From: Strigamia acuminata
Taxonomy: Eukaryota; Arthropoda; Chilopoda; Geophilomorpha; Linotaeniidae
DNA: 64,000 bases
Direction of reading: 5' to 3'
Assembly: GCA_949358305.1 (NCBI GenBank)
Contig: OX442319.1
Coordinates: 4,216,001 to 4,280,000, forward strand
Positions 1 through 10,877 of this stretch are shown piece after piece. The notes beneath the pieces are model-generated. The model was not told the origin of the DNA. It was given only the letters and a program-made list of their open reading frames with translations, and made no database searches. Each line of letters begins with the position of its first letter. The stretch's first letter is position 1. A program made the position numbers and the translations under genes.

Positions 1-1230
1 TTTCTGCCATTCCGACGATCCAATAATGACAACGTACAAAACAATGGTTGTAATCCCAAGTGCTGTACATTTGTTTCACTGCAATAATTAAATTCCACGA
101 TTTTTTTGTTCTCGAATTCCTAGCTTGTAAAAAAGTCCGGCAGGATACTGCAGGAATTTGCTGTCTGTTGGATTCTGCAGGATCGAACCTGCAGTGTTGA
201 GGAATTTCTGCAGAGTTGCCTTGAGGTTTTGTTACTTCCGCTACAGCATTTATTCAATTTATCTTTGTTTGCTGATGATACAAAGATTGGTCGAAGAATT
301 GTTAGTATTCATGACTGTGAGGTGTTGCAGGGGGTGGGTCGGTGGCTGTCTGCCAACTGTATGTCTGTGAATGTTATTAAGTCCATCACTTCGCTTATTT
401 CATGAAAAACTAATAAGCTATTCTGTCCATATAGTTTGTCATTCTGATTCCCTATGGTTCGTAATCTATGTGGATAAATTTGGCCCCTTTTTGGTGAGTT
501 ATTGTTGAAATAATCAGTCCTGAACACTTGGTGAAACTTCCAAATTGGCAGCCATTTTATTTCTTTGTGAACTGGGTGTGGAATGACAACTGGAGCCCCT
601 GGGTTCCAGTTCCAGACTACACAGCATAGGGCACATGGGTTTACATTCTATTACTCATGTGCCAAAAAAAACTTTAGAGACAATACAATGAATAAAATAA
701 CTAGCTTAAAAAGAATAAATGCACTAATTGTTTACCAACCAATGCTGGCATACAGTACAAAATTACAATAGTAAATAATATTCACACATTAAAGCACACA
801 ACTGACAAGAAATCATACAATACTTATATTATCATAACGTTATTAATACAACGGAATAAGTTATACACTTGCAACAAGAGATGGTATACCGTACGTGACC
901 TATCATTTGAGTACTATTAAGACATAGGATAGATACACAAAATAACACAAATGGACAACACTTGTCACATTAAATCAGAAACCTGTGACGTTAAATGAGA
1001 AATACTTGGTCAAGTACTTGGTCAGAACTTCGCAGTTTTATTCGTCGCTCTTCCCATATTCCTGAGTTAGAAGCAGAAGAGATATGCAGGGCAACGAAGG
1101 TTTGGGTCAGATGGGTCCAGATGTTGTCTATTTTGGACTGTTTTCATCTATCGCCTGGTTAGTGATAGGGGTTTGGCGCCCAGTCTTTTGTTTGGGTTGA
1201 CTTGTATTCGTTGACGACTCAAGAGATTAT
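1..1230. other. No recognisable gene
   Basis: I see no protein of recognisable family, no splice-linked exon set and no clear terminal repeat here. The stretch is AT-rich with short stop-bounded frames only. It may be decayed repeat DNA like what follows, but nothing in it proves that. Confidence 0.4.
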
Positions 1231-1390
1231 GGTCAGTCACCACAGTGTTTGTTCCGGGAGATGGGCGACTCCCTATGGGTCGCATGATGCAGTGCAAAGC
1301 TGCAATAGTTTGATCTATTGGGTGGTTGTTGGCATTTGCTGCTTGAGTGATGTTGAGGGGTGTTTCCCTGTGGAATTATAATTGCCTGTT

Positions 1391-1458
1391 TGTTAGGCTT
1401 TACCCCACCAGGTGTCGCTACCACACGCCTTCTTACATTTGGATTGCCCAACCAATTC
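1391..1458 (+). repeat. 68-bp dispersed repeat, copy 1
   Basis: About 68 bp beginning GTTAGGCTTTACCCCACC and ending in GGATTGCCCAACC is found again at 2621-2688 in the same orientation with only a few substitutions. The two copies bracket about 1.2 kb that includes a pol fragment, so they could be remnants of long terminal repeats or of a shared short repeat. No TG..CA borders could be fixed. Confidence 0.6.
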
Positions 1459-1738
1459 CATCCTCGTCGTCATCGCATAGACCAAAGCTTAAGTCAGTTC
1501 CCTCGTCATCGTCGTCGCATGGACCAGTCATTTTGACAAAAGAAAGACCATTTAAATGCTTTTTTTTGTATGATAAGCGACAAGGCCTTAATGCAGAACT
1601 CGCCGTTCCTTCTCATCATTGGCATGGATTGGAGGAAACAAGCGGGGCTCGCGTGGATGATTACTGAGGACGGCGACATCACGTTCTTCAGGAAAATAAA
1701 GGACAAGGCGCTCTCGACCAATGCGATAATACGATAAC

Positions 1739-2100
1739 TAACGTGGACGAACCTGGGACGTCAATCGTGCTGGACAAAAAATTTAATAATGAATTAAACC
1801 AAATTTTAGATAGAACAGACGATGACGCAACCATCGAAGAGCAGGATCGAATGAGAAAAATTTTGATCAAAAGACAGGCAGCATTTAGTAACGACTAGGA
1901 GCTGGGAACTTGCGCCGACAAAGAGTGCAAGATACAACCCAGACACGACATTCTGATCAAAGTAAAACCGCGACGGTTCACGCAAATCGACATCACCGAC
2001 GCCGGTACCTCGTTCACTTCGAACTTGAGTTTGCACGCAACGAAAGAATCGAACTCGAGACAAGCCCGCCATACCACTACGCCTCTAACAGACTCGTAGA
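1739..2100 (+). pseudogene. Retroelement pol fragment, region before reverse transcriptase
   Basis: One frame reads through about 120 codons with a single TAG near 1897. The segment around that stop (QAAFSND, stop, ELGTCAD, then QPRHDI and KPRRF) resembles the linker that precedes reverse transcriptase in LTR-retroelement polyproteins, where a Phe-Ser-x-Asp-x-x-x-Leu-Gly pattern is followed by a His-containing segment and a basic stretch. No reverse-transcriptase catalytic motif (YxDD) follows. It is a decayed piece, probably gypsy or BEL/Pao type; the family call is inference. Confidence 0.5.
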
Positions 2101-2620
2101 ACGTAAGATAACAAATGCTCACTCAGAAATTACGAAAGGCCAAATGGGTCAGTAACCTCTCTCATGCAGTCTGGACAATTAACAATACTGTCCAGTCATC
2201 AACCAGGAAGACCTAGTGATGTCAGAGCACGATAACCCTTTCGACAGCTTGAAAACACTCTGGGAAAACCAAAGCACGGCATCCGGAAGCCATTTCGGCA
2301 ACAAGATCCCATTCTCCAGCGAAAGTTCGACGACCTTTACTCCGGCCCCCACACACAGGGCTGGACTAAGAACAAATTTCTTGCCGAGAAATCAGGGTGT
2401 CCGGGCCACAATTAATGAAGTCTGGACAGACCACAGCGGCCACGGGCCACCGGGAAACTCCCGGTAGCCCGCCGGGCCAGTCCAGCACTGCCCACACAGT
2501 TATGATATATTCATAAGCGGACCACACAGGACTTTCCGGGAAAACACATGGAGCCCAGCTAAAACTGTTCAACAAGAGGGCTCAGTGATGTGGGATCATC
2601 ACTACCTGTTGGGGGTGCAT

Positions 2621-2688
2621 GTTAGGCTTTGCCCCACCAGGTGCCGCTCCCACGCGCCTTCTTACATTTGGATTGCCCAACCAACCAA
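2621..2688 (+). repeat. 68-bp dispersed repeat, copy 2
   Basis: Direct repeat of 1391-1458 with a handful of substitutions (for example TTTGCCCC for TTTACCCC). It lies downstream of the pol fragment, so the pair may mark the two sides of one decayed element. Confidence 0.6.
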
Positions 2689-2985
2689 CAAGACTCTTTT
2701 CTTAATATTTGATTGAATTGAAGACAAAGGAAGACAAAGCACATTTTATAATTGAAATGATTACAAATGGTACTTTAAAGGAGTTTGTTAGCAAGTTAAT
2801 TCACATTTTAATCTCTTAATTGGTTTTCTAAGCTACTCCTTGTAGAATTTTTGTCGTCGGGTATTAATTTTACCACGAGAAATAATTCGAAGTATACTTC
2901 AGTGCATTAGTTCAGTCCTGACCAATGTCTAATTTCATTGTTGAACCCAGCTCCAAAATGCTCAGAACAGTTGGACAGTTAGAAA

Positions 2986-3383
2986 GTGCAACATTGTTTC
3001 ACATCATTTTAAGAAACAATAACTTTACACTAATAGACAGCCATTGAAAGATATTTTAGAAGGTAGATTTACAGATATTTTTCTTTGTTTTTCATATTTG
3101 ACTTATTGTATTTAGACCAACAATTGTTTTAGTATTTAATTTTCACAGCCATGTGTGTTATTTTTAGAATCTGTGTAACAGGATGTGCAATATTGTTTCA
3201 CATCATTTTAAGAAACAATAACTTCACACTAATAGACAGCCATTGAAAGATATTTTAGAAGGTAGATTTACAGGCATTTTTCTTTGTTTTTCATATTTGA
3301 GTTATTGTATTTAGACCAACAGTTGTTTTAGGTTTTAATTTTCACAGCCATGTGTGTTATTTTTAGAATCTGTGTAACAGGAT
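2986..3383. repeat. 199-bp tandem duplication (two units)
   Basis: Two adjacent units of 199 bp (2986-3184 and 3185-3383) are nearly identical; both contain CATCATTTTAAGAAACAATA and end in CAGGATGTGCAA. A shorter third piece of the same sequence, about 60 bp, lies at 4103-4160 and overlaps the 3' end of the basic ORF there. The units carry no open frame, so they are probably duplicated 3' untranslated or intergenic DNA. Confidence 0.85.
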
Positions 3384-3795
3384 GTGCAATTTCCAGTCTG
3401 ATTAAAAAAAATTACTGTTTGTGTTGTGCTCAACTAAGAAGTGTCATCATTTGTGTGCTGATTTCCAATGATGATTTTAAACATCACATCACATTCTTTA
3501 CATTTCTTTGTTGTAAATATTAATATTAATATTAATTGCACTAATTGCATTAATTGCACATTTGTTTCTTGTTGGCAACGAGACAAGTAAAAGAAGACTA
3601 AACTTCATATATAGAAATTTTAGCTTTATGCTCCTGTATTTTTTATGTTCATTTAACACATTGTACAGGCTCAAGATAATTGGACATTAGTGTTATGTTT
3701 AGATCGATAAATAAGTAAATTGAATATGAAACTGGATTGTAATTAACAAATAACGTGACCCGCGCAGGATAAACAATCATCAAAACAGTCATGCA

Positions 3796-4151
3796 GATTG
3801 CAGAACAAAACATGGGATGATGAGTCAGAATATCAAGCTGAGAAAACCAGGCCGGTAAAAGCGCTAATGGAAAAAGTTAAAAGTTTAAACCAAAGCGGTC
3901 GATCGACAACCAAGCAACAAACTAGAGCGAAAAGAAACCGTTTGAAGTTTTCACAAAAAAAAAAACCACAGAAATTGAAAACAAAGGGTAAAAGGGCTAA
4001 AGGGCGAAAGGTTTTCGTCAGAAGTAAACCAGGAAGGAAATCCACATTCAAAAATGTGGAACTAGTAAAAGTGCTTCTGAAAATTGTGAAGAGACAAATG
4101 CTTCTCATCATTTTAAGAAACAATAACTTTACACTAATAGACAGCCATTAA
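3796..4151 (+). CDS. Basic Lys/Arg-rich terminal-exon candidate
   Basis: An open frame of about 117 codons has no ATG at its start but is preceded by a plausible acceptor (GATTGCAG just before 3799), as expected for an internal or last exon. The protein is strongly basic: Lys/Arg clusters include KKKPQKLK and KGKRAKGRK. I do not recognise the family; nucleic-acid binding is only a guess from charge. The last 15 or so codons run into the 199-bp repeat sequence, so the natural end may differ. No partner exons upstream were identified. Chance ORF or retroelement remnant remain possible. Confidence 0.3.
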
Positions 4152-4819
4152 CAGATAGCTTAAAAGGTACATTTTTCCAACTAAATATTTTTAATTTCTT
4201 TCTATAAAAATTGTGTGAAAACCCATTCGGTTTTACATTTAATATTTGATATAATTTATATAATTTAGTGTAATTTTATTTTTATTTTATATTTGATTTG
4301 ACCTTCTTTTAAATTGTGATTTTGTTTGGCAGAGGGTATGTTTCTCCCATCTTGCTTCAATTAGGATGCTGGACTCACTTTTATGACCCAAACTCAAACA
4401 TCTTTGCTCTCCCCTCTTGTAGAGCGTCATGTCTTATTAGTATGCTATAGATTGTATCATTTTTGTCTTGTCATTTTATTCTTTCTTTTATTGTCTTTAA
4501 AAAAATTAACTTTTAGTCTTGAAGAAATTGTCAGCTAGCACAGTTCAGTCTCCTTTTTTCTCACTATTTTACATTTGATTTGAATTTGATATTGTTAACT
4601 GGGGAAACTAAATTCAGCTGGTGAAATATCATCACTAACATTCAAATTTGGTGCTGAAACCCGGGAATAACTATTAATTTCCCACATCACACACTCATCT
4701 ATAAATGGTACGTGTGTACGAATAGAAGAGACGAGCGCTCACGACGGCCATTGCTGCTGCAAATACATTGATGACCACCATTATCACTGGAGTGGCCAAC
4801 GCAGCCATTGTGTCGTAGG

Positions 4820-6000
4820 ACGCGCTCAACCTTTGGTCTCAGCAACTGAATCAAAAAATACTGAGAGCCCAAAAGTCATTCGAAATAAGCCTGGACCAAG
4901 CAAAGTTAGAGCCCGAAATTGAAAAAACCATGGGCAACATGGACGCGACGGAAGATTGAGCAGCCGCAACCAAAGCAAAAATTGAAAAGCATTTGAAAAT
5001 AAATTACCCTGAGTTGCCACCTGCAGCAGACGCTCCACTGCACGCACCAACTACACCCACGCCGATAGATCATGATGCGCTTGTCGCTGCTGTGACTGCA
5101 ACCGCTCGTGCGACGCCACCACCCGTAATTCATCAAAATATGAAGCGAAAACCGCTAGAAATCTCCAAGTTTGATGGGAAACGCCCGGAGGACTGGGGGG
5201 GGGGGGGGGGGGGGGTTGAAAGACGTTTCGAGTGCAGGTTGCAGATGAGATGACACCACTCGATGACAAACACCTGCGCGCCCACCTGCTTGGAGAGGCG
5301 ATGGAAGAAATACGAACGCTGGAAATAAATACAGCCAATTACACCGTCGCTGTGAACAGACTGACCAAAAAATACTGCGACAAAACAGTATTGGAACACA
5401 GGTTTTTTAGCAAATTTACTAAACTTGCCCATTATTAGCAGTGACAAAGACATCATCGGACTGCAAAAGTTGCACCGACACGTCGAAATAAATGTCGAAA
5501 ACCTATCGAATATTGTCCCATATCCTAGCAACAACGGTGAGAACAAATAAAATAACCCTTGTGCAATCCACAGACGACATTATGAAAAAACTCTGGGAAT
5601 TGAAGGCCATTGGGATCCAGCATGAGTCGATGGCAGACATGGACGAGACTGAAGTTTTACGCAAGTTCAACGAATATTGTCCCACTCATGGAAATCCAAC
5701 GCATGCTGTTTCCGGTTTTAGCTGCTGCCATCCCGAGAACCATCATGCGGAAATACGACAACGACTGTGAGGGGGAACGCTCGGCAATTGGACTAACGAC
5801 GTGGATAAGGGAATTTTTATTGAAGGACAGTCGATACGAGATGATGTTAAACCAGCAAAAGACAATTAAACAACTCACACCAGCTGACACAGTTAAAAGA
5901 AATGGCGAATCAAAAGGAAAGTCGCACCGTCGAAGAGGAGGAGCAAAGAACAGTTCTGTCAACTCACTGTCTGTTGTGTCTCTCACTTTATCGAACAATG
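4820..6000 (+). pseudogene. BEL/Pao-type gag (DUF1759-like), decayed
   Basis: Pieces in shifting frames add up to a gag-like protein. An alpha-helical N-terminal part precedes EISKFDGKRPEDW (about 5158), the hallmark start of the DUF1759 gag region, followed after a frame change by MTPLDDKHLRAHLLGEA and a Lys/Tyr-rich RLTKKYCD segment. The frame change falls exactly on a run of about 20 G residues near 5197-5214. Further fragments continue to about 5990 (EVLRKFNEYC, then a basic Ser/Lys/Arg stretch). In-frame stops are scattered throughout. By family knowledge this is the N-terminal half of a BEL/Pao polyprotein; zinc knuckles and protease follow at 6227-6955. Confidence 0.7.
5197..5214 (+). 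repeat. Poly-G tract inside gag
   Basis: A run of about 20 consecutive G residues interrupts the gag frame immediately after the conserved FDGKRPEDW segment. The upstream and downstream gag segments are in different frames, so the tract either caused the frameshift or marks a sequencing or assembly problem. Confidence 0.9.
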
Positions 6001-6226
6001 TAAACAATGTACAGATATTGTATGCGAGTTGCTAGGCAGTCGTGCCTAGCAACTTGCTCGCCCTCTTGAATATCAATAAATAGTTGCAACCCGAAATCTA
6101 CAGTGTGCACACGTTCTTCTACAACCTTCTCAAAGAAGGCATTATGAACTTTAGGATCCAAATCAAGAGTTTAAATACTCACACCAACTATAAACACAGT
6201 TGTGAACCATAAGTACAACACTGTCG
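6000..6226 (+). other. Non-coding insert with perfect hairpin between gag pieces
   Basis: About 225 bp of non-coding DNA separates the gag-like and zinc-knuckle segments. It contains a perfect 11-bp inverted repeat with a 4-base loop at 6028-6053 (GTTGCTAGGCA / TGCCTAGCAAC) and an AATAAA at about 6076. This could be a solo LTR or another insertion, but no target duplication was found. Confidence 0.5.
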
Positions 6227-6955
6227 GTGGTAATTAACAAATGTCAATTTTGCGGTTCAACTGACCATGGCAGAAAAACATGCCCACTCATGGTGGAGGA
6301 ACGAAGTAAGAAAATCCAGACTCAGGGAATGTGCATGAGATGTTTGGGCAGGACCCCCCATAAGACAGAGGACTGCCGCACTACAATGAAGTGTTTCCGT
6401 TGCAATGGACTCCACCATACTCAAATCTGCAACCAGCCACGAACCAATTTGACCGACAACACAGTAACCAAAGTGTATGCTTCTGCCGTCGTAAGTAAAA
6501 ATACTCCAAAATATGAATTTTTGACGGTGATGATGGTGAATGTGGTGGGTAAACAAATGTTAAAAAATGCGGTGTGCTACGTCGATGGCGGAGCACAGCA
6601 AACATTTATTAAAACTGATTTATCAAGAAAATTGAAATTGGAAGTTATAGAAACCGAACAAATGACCCTGTCTGTGTTTGGACGTGAGTCAACAACTGGA
6701 ATACACAACAAGGTGGAACTGACGCTCAGCCTAATGCATGCCAAAACGCCTCAAATTACGATTGAAGATGTAGAAGTTCCACATGTGACTTCAACACCCT
6801 GTGAGGTTCCACATGTGACATCAACACCCCGTGAGGTTCCACATGTGATGTGGAATGTGTTGATCTGCAATAGGCTTTTGGTGTACATGAGCAAATGGAC
6901 TTGGATGGATAATCACACCCTAGCCAAGGAATGTGAGAAGCCAGATGAGTTTTAA
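6227..6955 (+). pseudogene. BEL/Pao zinc knuckles and aspartic protease
   Basis: A 240-codon frame shows consecutive cysteine knuckles (CQFCGSTDHGRKTC, CMRCLGRTPHKTEDC, CFRCNGLHHTQIC) of the arrangement seen at the gag-protease junction of BEL/Pao elements. A retroviral-type protease segment follows. The catalytic triad, normally Asp-Ser/Thr-Gly, reads VDGGAQQTF here, so the Ser/Thr is replaced by Gly. Then comes an 11-residue tandem repeat (EVPHVTSTPCE and variants, DNA 6776-6848, 33-bp unit, about 2.5 copies), after which the frame leaves the expected polyprotein. No reverse transcriptase follows. Decayed element. Confidence 0.75.
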
Positions 6956-6961
6956 AAAATG

Positions 6962-7690
6962 CTGGTCGCCAGCATTGGCATGAAGGGAACCAGACATGCT
7001 AAGTTTGATAGATTTAACCAGGCCTATCTCACAAAGGAAGGGGAAGTCAGCAACCACATTCCTATCTAGGATAAAGAGTTCTTGGGAACATTGCTTTGAG
7101 ATAGGGAAAGTAGCTGATGCTAGGGACGACTTCCAGCTGCCATCCAGATTCAAAGCAGGAGTCACAGGTGAACTGTCTAAATAGTCATTTTGCCCCCAGA
7201 CTCTGCCACCTTTGAAGAATGTGTGACTTTGACTGCCAAGCAGGAGTTAGGACTTATTTTCTATGCCAATAGAGGTAACAGAGGGCTAGCTGAATTGGAA
7301 GTAGCCAATTTATCCGAAAAGGACAAGGAGGCTGAGCCTGATAGATTCCATCTGTTGCTTAAGGCCATTAAGGAACACTGGCCACTCAACAGAAACCAGC
7401 CGCACAGATAAGCAGTGAAGATCGCCAACAGAGAACATGCCACAAATGCAGGAAAGAGGGACACTATAGTAGAGAATGTACAGCTCCAAAACAAGAATGG
7501 TTTTGTTCTTTATGTGGAGGAAAAGGGCACATTAGTTACAACTGTGCAAACAATGAGGGAAAGCCACAAGGCCCTTAACCATTTTATGTGAAAAAACCTT
7601 GGAATAAGGAGACCAATAACAAGGAGGATGCAAAACCAACTCAACATCGGGCAGCCCCAGTGGTTCTGCAACAACCTCCATTAAACTAGG
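6962..7690 (+). pseudogene. Gag-like retroelement fragment with two CCHC knuckles, copy 1
   Basis: Stop-broken frames encode a gag-like region (MLSLIDLTRPISQRKG, then FEECVTLTAKQELG and AELEVANLSEKDKE) ending near 7440-7555 with two zinc knuckles, CHKCRKEGHYSREC and CSLCGGKGHISYNC. Paired CCHC knuckles indicate a nucleocapsid-type domain. The same gag sequence recurs at 9481-9850 and as a short piece at 8170-8235, so several copies of one element family are present. A protease fragment of likely related origin lies at 7888-8115. Confidence 0.65.
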
Positions 7691-7887
7691 TGGGCTGTTG
7701 GGACAAGCACCAAGTTCCATCACTGCCCAAATTGAGTTTCATTGAATACGGAACCATGGTAAGGTGTTGGAAAATGTTGAATCCAATTATCCATTAGATT
7801 TTGATTTTGCCGTTTCCTTTTGGCAATGGACACTTGTCGTAGTGAAGATTTTTTTCACTGCAGTATACCGTACAATAGAATTTTCTT

Positions 7888-8115
7888 TTGATAATTTATT
7901 CAGGCTCTAAGGCCGCCAAGAGTATAAAAACGCTCAAGATGCTGACCCCAAAGACCAACATGTGCATGGTGAGAACAAAGCAACCAGAATGCAACCTTTC
8001 CATCATCGATTGCCATTCGGAAGAACTTGAAGGCCAGTCAGAAGCACTTATCGATTCCGGCGCAAACTGTTCTAGATCTATATCGCCAAGAATGAGGAAA
8101 TACGTCCAAATTTGA
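7888..8115 (+). pseudogene. Retroelement aspartic-protease fragment
   Basis: A 75-codon frame contains ALIDSGANCS, the Asp-Ser-Gly catalytic motif of retropepsin-like proteases in its usual hydrophobic context, preceded by CNLSIIDCHSEE. No further pol domain follows before the frame ends. It lies between two pieces of the CCHC-type gag, which fits a gag-protease order. Confidence 0.55.
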
Positions 8116-8169
8116 AAAAAAGAAAGGCAATGGACACTTCTTGTAGTGGAGAGTCAAAACAGGTAGTAT

Positions 8170-8235
8170 TAGCCCCAGACTTTACCACTTTTGAAGAATG
8201 TGTAACTTGGACTGCCAAGAAATAGTTAGGACTTA
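8170..8235 (+). pseudogene. Short gag fragment repeated from 7195-7260
   Basis: About 65 bp starting CCCCAGACTTTACCACTTTT repeats the part of the 7.2-kb gag segment that encodes FEECVTL. It carries a TAG and ends abruptly, so it is a rearranged duplicate. Confidence 0.5.
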
Positions 8236-8539
8236 GCATCTATATCTTTATCCATTGAGGACATCCATGATTTACGTAATTTATGGCCGATTACCCCTTA
8301 CCATCTTGTATATAAAGGCACTAGAATGACGACCTGACATTTATTTGAAGAGCGAAAAAACTGAAAGTAATTTTAAGAAATGGAAGAAGGACCTGAGATG
8401 ACACCAGTGTCGGGTCGTGCAAATTATGTGTTGATTAAGGTTTTATTGATTGATTAAACAGTTGTACAATTATTGTATGCGTCAAACCACATACTTAACA
8501 ATTGCATGTGAAGAACAATAGAGACAAATATTAACCAAA

Positions 8540-9412
8540 TATTAACCAATCGCCGCAACTACTTGGTGTAATAGACTGGTTTTGGAGTCATGCCGTCGAA
8601 GATTTGTACTACGAACTAAACGCCACGAAACAGTCGTTTTATAGTCGTATCGACGAACAGAAGGTTGTCGTCGGTCATCTAGAATTCAAGCACCAAGTCA
8701 AAGCTATACAATTCAACATAGAAAACCTGCTCAAAACGATCGCGAAAATCGAGCGACCGCTAATTTCTGAGCAAAGTCGCACAGCGTTGCGAACTAAACG
8801 ACCCAACACTGAGTTTTGCATTGATGGACTTCAAGTGGGTCAAAACTTTGATGTTGAGCAGTTAACTTACTCGTTAATTAACTTGAAAAAACCGCAAGAG
8901 ACTGAACACCTGCTGCATAAATTAATTTGCAACAAATTGGAAGTGGCGGGTGACATAAAAGTGAAGAAAAACGCGACTTATATCGACCAACGTGCGATCG
9001 AGGCCAAACACGTCAGCCGGAGAATCGAATTCGGCGACGGCGACAAACTCTTGATCGAAATAAACGAACTTGTCATTGAAGTAATCGAAATGACCAAACG
9101 CACGAGCGTCGAATCGAAGCTCGGCAAACGCGCGAGCAACAAATACGAACTGTGCAGGCGTGCGAGCGTCCACATCGGGATCGCCCAGCCCCCAAACAAC
9201 AAGATCAAGGACGAAACGGACGTCCAAAACAAGAAAAGCAACGAGAACGAGGGGACAACGAACACAAAATTCTATGTCAAATCGATTTATGATGTAACAA
9301 AATTGGCACCAAACGAGTGCCGTGTTTATATGTACACAAGCACAAATAAAGATCCACTAGCAGCCAAAACGAGGCGATTTTGTTGTCTACAGAACATAAC
9401 AACCAGCATCTA
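8540..9412 (+). CDS. Unrecognised 290-codon ORF among retroelement fragments
   Basis: An open frame runs from a TAA near 8535 to TAA at about 9411. It lacks an early ATG in frame, so it is either a terminal exon or a fragment of a polyprotein. It starts SPQLLGVIDWFWSHAVEDLY and is hydrophilic and charged throughout, with alternating Lys/Glu segments (KLLIEINELVIEV, TKRTSVESKLGKRASNK) and a Cys pair near the end (RRFCCLQN). Local composition is more GC-rich and more open than its neighbours. I recognise no domain. Its setting between gag copies suggests retroelement origin, but its openness makes it the best-preserved frame in the first 11 kb. Confidence 0.35.
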
Positions 9413-9480
9413 ACAATTTTACGTTACCACCTGGAACGCCCTTGCAGCTGCGATCCATAAACTCCTTTTCGCTTTCTGAT

Positions 9481-9850
9481 GGCCATGGATTGTGATAAGC
9501 TACAAGAATTTGAGAAAATGTTAGTTGCTAGGTTTGGCATGAAGGAAACACGACATGCTAAATTTGATAGGTTTAGTCAGGCTTCCAATAGGAAAAGGTA
9601 GTCAGCAACCACATTTGCTTCTAGAATAAAGGATTTATGGAAACAGTGTTTTGAAGGACTTTTGAAGGCCAATAGAGGCAATATAGGACTTTCTAAATTA
9701 GAGGTAGCTAATGTGTCTCAAAAAGGCAAGTAGGCTGAGCCACACAAATTTGATCCGTTGCTGAAGGCCATTAAAGAATTGACAATGGCCACTTAACAGA
9801 AACCAGCCCCACAGATTAGCAGTATAGGTGGCCAGAGGGAGACATGCCAT
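9481..9850 (+). pseudogene. CCHC-type gag fragment, copy 2
   Basis: Repeats the 6.96-7.4 kb gag copy with internal deletions: both contain GGCATGAAGG, then GACATGCTAA followed by TTTGATAG, and both end in CAGAAACCAGCC. Multiple stops and frameshifts show it is dead. The zinc-knuckle segment is cut off at about 9845. Confidence 0.6.
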
Positions 9851-10120
9851 AAGTGTAAAAATAGCGAAAAATCAATGACTAATCCTTTCATCGTTTTTCA
9901 TAGCTTCGAGTAACAATGATGATGAAAATGAAGCGGAATTTTGTGACTAAGTTAGAGCACAAATTGCAAATCCCACTCAAGTCGTGGAAACCAAACAAAG
10001 CCCAGGACGTCCAACATTTGGAAGGACCGGAAAATCAGGGCACCCGTCAAGGCAACACAACTTAGTGCAAGTCCACGCCCAGAGCTGAACTTATGTACAA
10101 TCAAAACAAGTCTAGTGTGG
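9851..10120. other. Decayed coding-like sequence, unassigned
   Basis: Short frames such as NNDDENEAEFCD and SPGRPTFGRTGKSGH look like eroded coding sequence, perhaps retroelement pol, but stops intervene and no catalytic motif is visible. Confidence 0.2.
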
Positions 10121-10124
10121 GGCC

Positions 10125-10325
10125 CCAGCCGCTAGAAGAAAATCCACATTTCCGAAAATAATCCAAAAAGAATCCTCATATTTCCCACGAAAATATGGCG
10201 CATATACATTTACAGAGTATAAAGGGTATTTTTTAAACTCTTTAAAATTACTGTAAACTTATTTTTTTTTTGGGGGGGGGGGGGGGGGAGAGGGGGCCCC
10301 AAATCGCCTAAACCCAAAAGTATAA
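10125..10325. mobile_element. Possible small inverted-terminal element with T and G runs
   Basis: GGGGCCCCAGCC at about 10122-10134 and AGGGGGCCCCAAATC at about 10292-10306 could be the ends of a short non-autonomous element. A T-run followed by 18 G residues lies inside (10261-10288). A similar GGGGGCCCCAAGC start occurs at 52459. No convincing target-site duplication was found. Confidence 0.25.
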
Positions 10326-10499
10326 AATGTACATTTTAACATTTCTTTGTTGTGTGTTATTAACATGAAAGTGTCCCACGTGCAATATTCCACAAATCGC
10401 AGAACATGCTCAAAAGCTTTGACAGGGATTGTACTAGTAGATGCTGTACCAACACCATTAGAATGCAATGTTATGTACCAATTTTATCTACAAGTACAC

Positions 10500-10745
10500 A
10501 TTATTGCATTTGGTGTGTGCCACATTCATACAATGGAGTGCAGTCTTGCAGTACCTCATATTTGGTAAACGCCACACCCATACAGTGGAATGCAGTCATA
10601 ATACCTAAATTATCTATGCATGTTATTTGGTGTACGCTACACTCATATAGTGCATATAATGCAGTCTTACAGTATACCAAATTATCAAAACTCGTATTTG
10701 GTAAATGCTACTCTCATATAGTAAAATGCAGTAGCAAATCAAATT
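10500..10745. repeat. Degenerate tandem repeat, about 50-70 bp units
   Basis: Four imperfect units begin near 10507, 10557, 10626 and 10696 with ATTTGGT(G/A), followed by a GCCACACTCATATAG-like core and ending near AATGCAGTC. A two-unit relative in reverse orientation lies at 14385-14475, so this is a dispersed satellite-like family. Confidence 0.6.
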
Positions 10746-10877
10746 TGTCCAAAAATCTAACCAATTCCTAAAACTGTAAAACAGATATACCGTCACCAAA
10801 AAATATACGAGAAAAATTTGATTTAGAGAAGAGGATTTGGCTACACATCTACAAGTGGATGGATGCAACTTAAGATT

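Noticed and set aside
5051-5546. Minus-strand ORFs rich in Pro or Ser across the retroelement
   Set aside because: They are the antisense of gag; the poly-Pro is just the complement of the poly-G tract.
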